Assembly (NCBI GenBank): GCA_002869635.1
Contig: PKUF01000136.1
Span: forward strand, 1-47,489
DNA length: 47,489 bases
Direction of reading: 5' to 3'
Source of the DNA: Desulfuromonas sp.
GTDB taxonomy: Bacteria; Desulfobacterota; Desulfuromonadia; Desulfuromonadales; BM515
A program made the translations under genes and the position numbers. Of this stretch, positions 41,471-47,489 are shown one piece after another. The notes below the pieces were generated by a model, which saw only the letters and a program-made list of their open reading frames with translations, had not been told where the DNA came from and did not search any database. The number at the start of each line of letters is the position of its first letter. Position 1 is the stretch's first letter.

Positions 41471-41698
41471 ATGCCCCGTACCCCGGCCGTCGACCAGGAG
41501 TGCTGTATCTCCTGTGAAGTCTGTACCCAGGTCTGCCCCGATGTTTTCGTCATGGAAGGCGAAGAAGAGGGGCATGGCCACGATCACGCCCACGGCGAAC
41601 ACAAGTCGATCGTCCACAACCCCTTCGGGGCGCCGGAAGCAACGATTGAAGAGGCGATGGACCGCTGCCCCGCCGCCTGCATCTACTGGGTCGACTGA
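41471..41698 (+). CDS. Small single-cluster [4Fe-4S] ferredoxin with a His-rich insertion
   Basis: 75 residues, AAGGAGG upstream of the ATG. The cluster motif is CCISCEVCTQVCP (Cys-x2-Cys-x2-Cys-x3-Cys-Pro) with the fourth ligand group in RCPAACIYW at the end, so one cluster plus possibly a spare Cys pair. Between them is a charged loop, EEEGHGHDHAHGEH, with five His, which is unusual for a ferredoxin of this size. It is followed 42 bases later by the MFS gene in the same orientation. It is likely an electron carrier in the cytoplasm; the partner cannot be inferred. Confidence 0.9.
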   Translation: MPRTPAVDQECCISCEVCTQVCPDVFVMEGEEEGHGHDHAHGEHKSIVHNPFGAPEATIEEAMDRCPAACIYWVD

Positions 41699-41740
41699 CC
41701 TCGCCCTCCTCGTTTAAGCGCCGCTGCGCCCGGACTCTTC

Positions 41741-42934
41741 GTGTCGTCATCCCGCAACATCCACCTGCTCTACGCCTTCTCTTTTTTGAAGATGACCCTC
41801 TTTCCGATGGCGGTCATCACCCTCTTCTGGAAGGACGAGATCGGTCTGAGCCTCGGGGATATTCTGCTGCTGCAAGGCCTCTTCTCGCTGGCGACCCTGT
41901 TGATGGAATATCCCTCGGGGTATCTCAGCGACCGCCTCGGCTACCGCCCCGCCCTGATTGTTGCCTCGCTTTTCGGAGTGGCGGGGTGGATTCTTTACAG
42001 CGTCGCCACGACCTTTAACGGGGTGCTGCTGGCCGAACTGCTGCTCGGGGTCTGCTTTGCCTTTATCAGCGGCGCCGACACCGCCCTGCTCTTCGAAACC
42101 CTGAAAGTTCAAGGGCGGCAGCGGGAGTACCCCCGCTTTGACGGCCGCATGACCGGTCTCGCGCAGATCGGCGAAGCGGCCGGGGCGCTTCTTGCCGGCG
42201 TGATCTACGCCGCCTCGCCTCGCCTCCCCTTTGAACTACAAATCGGCATCTGGCTGCTTGCCCTCGCTCTGGCGCTGGCGCTGCGCGAAATCCCCGTTAC
42301 CGTGGAGGAGTCACCCACTGCCCCCCGTTCTCATCTTGCCGCGGCGTGGCAGGTCGGGCACGACGCTCTGCGCGATCCCTACCTGCGCAGCACCCTCATC
42401 CTCACCACCTTGCTCGGTATCGCCTCATTCTACCCGGTCTGGCTGATCCAACCAGCGATGCAGGAGAACGGCGTACCGCTACCGTGGTTCGGACCGATCT
42501 GGGCCGGGGCCAACATCACCGTTGCGCTCTTCTCTTTCTACAGCCACCGCGCCGTCGCCTTCTTCGGCATTAAATCGCTGCTGGGACTCTTCACTCTGCT
42601 GATTCTCGGCGGCTACCTCGGCCTTGGGCTCTCTCATGCCCTCGGCGCCTTTTTCTTCTATTACCTGCTCACCGCCATGCGGGGGCTACAAGGTCCGATG
42701 TTCCGCCACCTGTTGCAGCAAGCGAGTCAGCGGCACAACCGCGCCAGCATCCTCTCACTCAAATCATTCCTCTTTCGCCTTCTCTTTGTCGCCACTGGCC
42801 CGCTCATTGGTCAATTTGCCGACAGGTCTGGACTGTTCAACGCCTTTCTCTTGCTCTGTGGCCTCTTTGCATTCACCCTTCTCATCGCCATTCCTCCTTT
42901 TCTCAGGCAGCTCACGATCATTAAGGAGGTCTGA
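41741..42934 (+). CDS. MFS transporter
   Basis: 397 residues, twelve hydrophobic helices, GTG start. The loop 2-3 motif is YPSGYLSDRLGYRPALI, the classical MFS pattern (D-R-x-G-R) in a slightly changed form; a second copy, TGPLIGQFADRSGLFNAF, is in the C-terminal half. Several helices are Leu/Phe-rich with few charges. Substrate is not predictable. It ends at the bidirectional terminator before rdgB. Confidence 0.85.
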   Translation: MSSSRNIHLLYAFSFLKMTLFPMAVITLFWKDEIGLSLGDILLLQGLFSLATLLMEYPSGYLSDRLGYRPALIVASLFGVAGWILYSVATTFNGVLLAELLLGVCFAFISGADTALLFETLKVQGRQREYPRFDGRMTGLAQIGEAAGALLAGVIYAASPRLPFELQIGIWLLALALALALREIPVTVEESPTAPRSHLAAAWQVGHDALRDPYLRSTLILTTLLGIASFYPVWLIQPAMQENGVPLPWFGPIWAGANITVALFSFYSHRAVAFFGIKSLLGLFTLLILGGYLGLGLSHALGAFFFYYLLTAMRGLQGPMFRHLLQQASQRHNRASILSLKSFLFRLLFVATGPLIGQFADRSGLFNAFLLLCGLFAFTLLIAIPPFLRQLTIIKEV

Positions 42935-42942
42935 CCTGAGTT

Positions 42943-42988
42943 AAAAAAAACGCCCCGGCATCTTACGATACCGGAGCGTCTTGTCTTT
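42943..42988. terminator. Bidirectional intrinsic terminator between the MFS gene and rdgB
   Basis: Stem of ACGC and CCGG segments on each side (42950-42958 with 42971-42979, one C/A mismatch) with a 12-base loop, an A8 run on the left (T8 for minus-strand transcripts) and TCTTTT on the right. It serves the convergent MFS (plus) and rdgB (minus) genes. Confidence 0.85.
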
Positions 42989-43005
42989 TCATCTGGACCG
43001 TGCGA

Positions 43006-43593
43006 CTAGTCGCCCTGCAGCACCTTCACCACCTGATCCAGCGCTTGGCCGCGGTGACTGATGCCGTTCTTCTCATCGAGAGGAATTTCAGCCAGACTCT
43101 TCTGTTTATCAGCAAGCCAAAAGAGGGGGTCGTAGCCGAAACCACCGTCACCCCGAGGAGAAGAGAGGATTTCCCCTTCGAGCCGACCGGAAAAATAGCG
43201 GCACTCGCCTTCTGGCAGACAGAGCGCCATAACGCAGACGAAGGCCCCCTGACGCCTTTCCGGAGGCACAGCAGAAAGCTCGCGTAGCAGCTTGGCGTTG
43301 TTGGCGGCATCGTCGGCATCCTCACCAGCATAGCGGGCAGAATGAACTCCTGGGCGACCATCAAGTACAGCAACCTCGAGACCAGAATCGTCGGCGAGGG
43401 TCATCCGGCCTGTGGCAGCAGCGATGGTCTGGGCCTTCTTGGCGGCGTTCTCGGCGAAGGTGTCACCATCTTCGATGACCTCGGGGAGATCGACGAAGAC
43501 ATCCATCCCCAGCACCTCGATATCGATCCCTTCAAGACGGCGACGGATCTCCCTCAGCTTGCCGGCATTGCCGGTGGCGACCACCAGTTCCAT
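43006..43593 (-). CDS. rdgB: Non-canonical purine NTP pyrophosphatase (ITPase, HAM1/RdgB)
   Basis: 195 residues from the ATG at 43591-43593, which shares one base with the rph stop (TAATG). Diagnostic motifs are [13 protein letters not shown] at the N-terminus, [20 protein letters not shown], and FGYDPLFW with SHRGQAL near the end. It hydrolyses ITP and XTP to monophosphates so that they are not put into DNA or RNA. rph-rdgB is a common pair in bacteria. Confidence 0.96.
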   Translation of the reverse strand: MELVVATGNAGKLREIRRRLEGIDIEVLGMDVFVDLPEVIEDGDTFAENAAKKAQTIAAATGRMTLADDSGLEVAVLDGRPGVHSARYAGEDADDAANNAKLLRELSAVPPERRQGAFVCVMALCLPEGECRYFSGRLEGEILSSPRGDGGFGYDPLFWLADKQKSLAEIPLDEKNGISHRGQALDQVVKVLQGD

Positions 43594-44324
43594 TATCCCT
43601 CCAGCGCCAGCTCTTGCAGACGGACGATCTCGGCGCACCCTTTCAGGGCGAGATCACGCAGGGCGTCGAGCTCGGCGCCGGTGAACGGCTCATCCTCAGC
43701 CGTCCCCTGTACTTCAACGAAGCGACCGGAACCAGTGATAACAAAGTTCATATCGACCCCGGCGCGGGAATCTTCCTGATATTCAAGATCGAGCAGCGGC
43801 ACCCCATCGACAATGCCGACGCTGACCGCAGCAACACTCTCTTTCAGCGGAGAAGCCGGGAGCAGGCCACGCTTGACCAGCCCATTGAGGGCATCGGCGA
43901 GCGCCACATAGGCACCGCTGATCGAGGCGGTGCGGGTGCCGCCATCAGCTTGCAAAACGTCACAGTCGATGAGGATGGTGCGCTCACCAAGGGCTTCAAA
44001 GTCGATCACCGCCCGCAAGGAGCGACCGATCAGGCGTTGGATCTCGTGGGTGCGACCGCCGAGCTTCCCCCTGACCGCCTCACGCGGCGAGCGGCTGTGG
44101 GTGGCACGGGGGAGCATGGCGTACTCGGCGGTGACCCACCCTTTACCCTGTCCACGCAGAAAGGGGGGGACATTCTCTTCAACGGTGGCGTTACAAAGAA
44201 CCCGGGTCTCGCCGAAGCAGACCAGCACCGAACCTTCAGCGTAGCGGGTGAAATTGCGGGTAAAGGTGACAGGCCGCAGGGCATCAGCGCTGCGCTCGGT
44301 ACGACAAAAGGGGGTCTCACTCAC
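43593..44324 (-). CDS. rph: Ribonuclease PH
   Basis: 243 residues, GTG start at 44322-44324 overlapping the amidase stop as GTGA. Typical motifs are [57 protein letters not shown] and [19 protein letters not shown]. It is a phosphorolytic 3'-5' exoribonuclease that trims tRNA 3' ends. Normal length. Confidence 0.97.
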   Translation of the reverse strand: MSETPFCRTERSADALRPVTFTRNFTRYAEGSVLVCFGETRVLCNATVEENVPPFLRGQGKGWVTAEYAMLPRATHSRSPREAVRGKLGGRTHEIQRLIGRSLRAVIDFEALGERTILIDCDVLQADGGTRTASISGAYVALADALNGLVKRGLLPASPLKESVAAVSVGIVDGVPLLDLEYQEDSRAGVDMNFVITGSGRFVEVQGTAEDEPFTGAELDALRDLALKGCAEIVRLQELALEG

Positions 44325-45388
44325 AGGTTTTTCTCCTTCAACATCTGGATGTAGTTTTCAAGCCCTTCATAAAGGAGCGAAGCAACCGCTGCACTCCCTT
44401 CGGGATCGGTGAGCCGGGTCAACTCTTCGGGATTGGTCAGATAACCAACTTCCACCAGCACCGTCGGCAGACTGCCGCGACCTAGGGGCAAGAGCGGCGC
44501 GCGCAGCAGTGGCGGGGTCGCAGACTCATCACTCAGCGCCTGTTGCAGCGCCAGCGCCAATGTCTCGCTCCCATCGGCAATCGGCTCACCGGCAGCATCG
44601 CTTTGACGCGGCCGGATAAAAAGGACACTCCCCTTCGCTTCGGGAGAGAAGCTCCCTTGGGCGTGGAGGATAATGAGAATGTCGGCGTCATCGTTACGAG
44701 CCGGGGCGAAGTGTTGCTCGCGGGTCAGAGTGTAATCTTTATCACGGCTGAGATAAACCGGGATGTCGAGGTGCATCTTGATCTTTTTCTCGAGCTTCCC
44801 GGCAATCGCGAGAACAACATCTTTCTCTTTGACGCCATCGGGACCGATCACCCCGGTATCTTCACCGCCATGTCCGACGTCGATGGCAACACCGCGCAGG
44901 GTGGCGACCGCATCGCTGGCCTTGCGTTCAAGCAAGAAGGAGAAAAGACCGTCAAGCCCCTCTTCTTCGGCCTGATCAAGACGAGCCGGCGGCTCGAGAT
45001 TACGGTAATAGATCGGCTCATCAAGCAGGGCCGCGAGATGCATGATCACCATATCTTCAGCAAGACGCAGCTTGCCGTCGATAAAACGCGGCGGATGCTC
45101 CACCGGGATCATCTCTTCGCCAAGCCGCAAAAAATGGCTCCCCGGTGAGACAACCGCTCTCCCTCGTGGGGTACGAATACGATAAAGATGCTTGACCGAA
45201 TCCCACTTGCCAGTGAGCCCAAGCGGTTCAAGGACCTCGTCAGCAGGAAGGTAGGGGAGGCCGTCACGTAGATAGACCTCGTCAATCAGAGTCGGGGTGC
45301 GACTCCCCAGAGCAATCTCAACCTGCGCCGTGGCCGTAAGCGGTAGCACGAGCAGGAAAAGAACAAGAAATAGACAACAACGGTTCAT
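44321..45388 (-). CDS. N-acetylmuramoyl-L-alanine amidase (Amidase_3) with a copper-amine-oxidase-like N-terminal domain
   Basis: 355 residues. A signal peptide ([18 protein letters not shown]) is followed by an N-terminal beta domain ([20 protein letters not shown]) of the kind found in Cu_amine_oxidN1, then the zinc amidase: [15 protein letters not shown] with the first His, [10 protein letters not shown] with the Glu, ILHAQGS with the second His in a less common form (usually S-I-H-A-N), and [11 protein letters not shown] with the catalytic Glu. It cleaves the bond between the muramyl lactate and the stem peptide in the periplasm. Position before rph and rdgB with a four-base overlap makes one transcript. 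Confidence 0.88.
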   Translation of the reverse strand: MNRCCLFLVLFLLVLPLTATAQVEIALGSRTPTLIDEVYLRDGLPYLPADEVLEPLGLTGKWDSVKHLYRIRTPRGRAVVSPGSHFLRLGEEMIPVEHPPRFIDGKLRLAEDMVIMHLAALLDEPIYYRNLEPPARLDQAEEEGLDGLFSFLLERKASDAVATLRGVAIDVGHGGEDTGVIGPDGVKEKDVVLAIAGKLEKKIKMHLDIPVYLSRDKDYTLTREQHFAPARNDDADILIILHAQGSFSPEAKGSVLFIRPRQSDAAGEPIADGSETLALALQQALSDESATPPLLRAPLLPLGRGSLPTVLVEVGYLTNPEELTRLTDPEGSAAVASLLYEGLENYIQMLKEKNL

Positions 45389-45466
45389 ACCGACCTCACA
45401 AAAAAAGAGCTCCTGTATACCCTCATCCCCCGTATCGAGTCAACGGCAGGGAGGCCGAGAACAGGT

Positions 45467-46504
45467 TTACACCTCGACCAGACGCTTACCGCGTCGGGCT
45501 TTCAGTTCGAGAGCGTCGATCAAGCGGCGGGTGAAGATCCGCTCAAGCTCTTTCTGATGTTTTTGACTGCGACGGGTCACCGGAATCTGCCCCCCGGCAA
45601 TCATGGCGTGCCCCCCGGCGGTTCCGTAACCGGCCGCCACCTTGCGAATCACCTCACCAACGCCGACATCATGGCAACTGGAGCGTATGGAGAGGAGGAT
45701 CTCATCGCGGTAACACCCCATGCCAAAGACGGTTTTAATCCCCTCGGCGGCGAGAAGAAAGTCGGCCATCTCGGCAACTGTATCGGGATTGTCGATGTTG
45801 TAGAGGTTAAAGACGAGCAAAGAGTCGTAAATACGAGCATTCTCCAACGCCCGATTAAAGACCCCAAAATAAGCACGAGCCCTCTTGGGATGGGTGATGC
45901 GATAGAGAATACGGTTATTACAGAGCTGGGCCAGCGACAGGTAGGCGGCGCGATCGGCCGCCCCCCCTTCCCGCCCCAGCTCTTGCGTCTCGGACTTGAT
46001 GGCGTAGTAGATGATTGTCGCCAGCTTGGTGTTCACCGAGACTTCCTGAGCCAACAGATATTGAAAAAGGATGGTGGCACAGGCACCAAAACCAACCCGC
46101 ACATCGCTGAAGCGACAGTCGCTGGTCGTCGGGCGCAGGGGATGATGGTCGATCACCAGATCGACGGGGCGTTCAACCGGCCAGGAGTTGTTGCCGGTCC
46201 CCGGCTGGGTATCGACCATGCAGACCACCGTATAGTCATCAGGACGAATCTTGGCGAAGGGGATGACGTTGATCTCGAGCTCCCGCACCATCGCCCGATT
46301 CTCGCCGCGGCCGATGATGCCGCCGAAGGTGATGGTCGCCTCCTGCCCGGTTTTAATAAGGAGAAGGTGCTTGAGGGCACAAGCCGAGGCAAGGGAGTCG
46401 GGATCGGGGTTGTCGTGGCAGACAATAAGTATCCGCCCCCGTCCCCGCACCCCTTCAACGATGGCCGCCGACAATTCGCGGGACCGGGTCATATCAACGC
46501 TCAT
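45467..46504 (-). CDS. DHH-family phosphoesterase (RecJ/NrnA-like)
   Basis: 345 residues from the ATG at 46502-46504, overlapping the LOG-like gene's stop as ATGA. DHH motif set: CHDNPDPDSLASA (motif I, HxxxDxD form), CMVDTQPG, DLVIDHHPL with the DHH triad, and the C-terminal DHHA1 domain motif GYGTAGGHAMIAGGQIP. The closest general group is the NrnA-like small-oligonucleotide and phosphoadenosine phosphatase type, but no specific substrate can be fixed from sequence. Confidence 0.88.
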   Translation of the reverse strand: MSVDMTRSRELSAAIVEGVRGRGRILIVCHDNPDPDSLASACALKHLLLIKTGQEATITFGGIIGRGENRAMVRELEINVIPFAKIRPDDYTVVCMVDTQPGTGNNSWPVERPVDLVIDHHPLRPTTSDCRFSDVRVGFGACATILFQYLLAQEVSVNTKLATIIYYAIKSETQELGREGGAADRAAYLSLAQLCNNRILYRITHPKRARAYFGVFNRALENARIYDSLLVFNLYNIDNPDTVAEMADFLLAAEGIKTVFGMGCYRDEILLSIRSSCHDVGVGEVIRKVAAGYGTAGGHAMIAGGQIPVTRRSQKHQKELERIFTRRLIDALELKARRGKRLVEV

Positions 46505-46977
46505 AGCGTCACTCCTTGAGACGACGTGCAATGGAAACAGGCGAGACGGACGGCCTCTGCGGGCGAATCCGCGGTCATTACCCCTTCGAGATGCGACCAG
46601 CGGCCCAGAACCACCACCGGACGACCAATTTTAAGAGCGGCAGCAATCTCCGAAAGGGTTCCGTACTCCCCCTCGACCGCTACCAGAGCTGTCGCACTCT
46701 GAGCAATCACCACATTGCGGGCATGGCCAAGATTGGTCGGCAAGGCGTAGGTAAGATACGGATTCCCCGTCGCCGCATCGCTACCGGGGAGCAGGCCGAG
46801 GCTGACCCCACCGGCCTCTTGGCACCCTTTCGCCGCGGCTTCCATCACCCCACCAAGTCCGCCGCAAAGCAGGGTTGCCCCCTGTCGGGCAATCTCAGCC
46901 CCGACATCAAAGGCGAGCTCCGCCGTTGCCGTGTCGCAGCGACCGGCTCCAATCACGGCAATCAGGGTCTGCGGCAT
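46501..46977 (-). CDS. TIGR00725-type LOG-like (lysine decarboxylase-fold) protein
   Basis: 158 residues. A Rossmann-type fold with IAVIGAGRCDTATAELAF at the N-terminus, LLCGGLGGVMEAAAKGCQEA (the GGxxGxM motif), and VAVEGEYGTLSEIAAALKIG in place of the PGGxGTxxE motif of LOG proteins. In true LOG enzymes PGGxGTxxE carries the active site for releasing nucleobases from nucleoside monophosphates; here it reads EGEYGTLSE, as in the TIGR00725 group whose function is not settled. Overlaps the DHH gene and follows the copA end by 13 bases. Confidence 0.85.
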   Translation of the reverse strand: MPQTLIAVIGAGRCDTATAELAFDVGAEIARQGATLLCGGLGGVMEAAAKGCQEAGGVSLGLLPGSDAATGNPYLTYALPTNLGHARNVVIAQSATALVAVEGEYGTLSEIAAALKIGRPVVVLGRWSHLEGVMTADSPAEAVRLACFHCTSSQGVTL

Positions 46978-46990
46978 CGTTTTATCCTCA

Positions 46991-47489
46991 TCAATGTTTC
47001 AGTCCCCGAGCATAGCGTTTCAGCCAAAGACTGTTAAGCACCACCGAGACACTGGAAAAAGCCATCGCCAATCCAGCGAACTCGGGTTTGAGCTGCCATC
47101 CGAAGGGGGGATAGAAAAGCCCCGCCGCCAAGGGAATGCCGATGACATTGTAGAAGAACGCCCAGAAAAGGTTCTGGCGAACCTTGCCCAGTGTCTTGCG
47201 CCCGAGCCGAATTCCCCGCTCGATATCAAGCAAGTCACCACGCACCAACACCACCTCGCCGCTCTCCTTGGCGATATCACTGCCGCTACCGATGGCGATA
47301 CCGACATCCGCCTGGGCCAGTGCCGGAGCATCGTTGATGCCGTCGCCAACCATCGCCACCCGATAACCGGCACTCTGATAACGCCGTACTACCTCAAGTT
47401 TATCCACTGGCAGGACCTCGGCCTCGACCCCGTCGATGCCGATCCGATCAGCGACCGCCCGGGCAGCGGCAAAGCGATCACCGCTGACC
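46991..47489 (-). CDS. copA: Copper-translocating P-type ATPase (C-terminal part)
   Basis: The frame runs to the right edge of the window, so only the last 165 or so residues are seen. From the edge it reads VSGDRFAAARAVADRIGI, then EAEVLPVDKLEVVRRY, the hinge GDGINDAPALAQADVGIAI and SGSDIAKESGEVVLVRGDL. The last two membrane helices contain YNVIGIPLAAG and MAFSSVSVVLNSLWLKRY. The YN...GIP and MxxSS sequences are the Cu+ site of the P1B-1 group. The protein exports Cu+ from the cytoplasm. Last codon at 46991 is TGA. Confidence 0.92.
   Translation of the reverse strand, partial: VSGDRFAAARAVADRIGIDGVEAEVLPVDKLEVVRRYQSAGYRVAMVGDGINDAPALAQADVGIAIGSGSDIAKESGEVVLVRGDLLDIERGIRLGRKTLGKVRQNLFWAFFYNVIGIPLAAGLFYPPFGWQLKPEFAGLAMAFSSVSVVLNSLWLKRYARGLKH

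Noticed and set aside
45557..46519. Plus-strand 320-codon frame opposite the DHH phosphoesterase gene
   Set aside because: No recognisable motif; the DHH motifs on the other strand are complete.

Overview
The window looks like chromosomal DNA from a Desulfuromonadales bacterium (Desulfobacterota; Geobacter/Desulfuromonas relatives). The main evidence is the gene order pilB-pilT-pilC-pilS-pilR followed by a very short PilA-N-type pilin and a separately secreted PilA-C-type partner, which as far as I recall is typical of this group. Nothing looks like plasmid or phage, and I see no rRNA, tRNA, CRISPR array or insertion sequence. Coding density is very high. No stretch longer than about 205 bases lacks a gene; the longest are the pilA upstream region (16702-16905), the pilV upstream region (38342-38488), the divergent histidine kinase/ferredoxin gap (41326-41470) and the DUF1015 upstream region (30988-31103).

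Layout, read in the direction of transcription (nearly everything is on the minus strand, so from high to low coordinates). (1) 43.0-47.5 kb, GC-rich housekeeping block: end of a CopA-type Cu+ ATPase, a LOG-like protein, a DHH phosphoesterase, a periplasmic amidase, RNase PH and RdgB, closed by a bidirectional terminator shared with a plus-strand ferredoxin + MFS pair (41.5-42.9 kb). (2) 38.5-41.3 kb, a membrane histidine kinase and NtrC-type response regulator pair. (3) 31.1-38.3 kb, a minor-pilin operon pilV-pilW-pilX-pilY1-lipoprotein-fimT behind a clear sigma-54 promoter and a 46-bp perfect palindrome. (4) 24.4-31.0 kb, a DUF1015 protein, a ParM-like actin, RNase R, RibF and AroE. (5) 16.1-24.4 kb, the core pilus operon pilB-T-C-S-R from a near-consensus sigma-70 promoter, then two different short pilin genes and pilA-C. 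(6) 2.9-16.0 kb, an ABC exporter, a TPR protein and a glycan-assembly cassette (TMTC-like membrane glycosyltransferase, DPPR-synthase-like UbiA protein, Wzx flippase, methyltransferase, AsnB, three classes of glycosyltransferase). It is much more AT-rich between about 4 and 11 kb and is placed where G. sulfurreducens carries its xap polysaccharide locus. (7) 1-2.9 kb, prepilin peptidase PilD, a small autoregulated-looking XRE repressor, then pilM-pilN-pilO running off the window.

Taken together, this is one nearly complete type IV pilus locus: assembly motor, retraction motor, platform, alignment proteins, pilins, minor pilins, tip adhesin, prepilin peptidase and two sigma-54 two-component systems, with a surface-glycan cassette embedded between the pilin and the alignment subcomplex. 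The points most worth a second look are: two paralogous aromatic-rich short pilins with apparently different promoters; a glycosyltransferase-9 gene put out of frame at a 10-G tract (candidate phase variation, with an 11-G tract in a sensor kinase); a Cys in place of the invariant Walker A Gly of PilT; the palindrome plus sigma-54 promoter before pilV; and the TMTC-like + DPPR-synthase-like pair as a candidate pilin glycosylation system.
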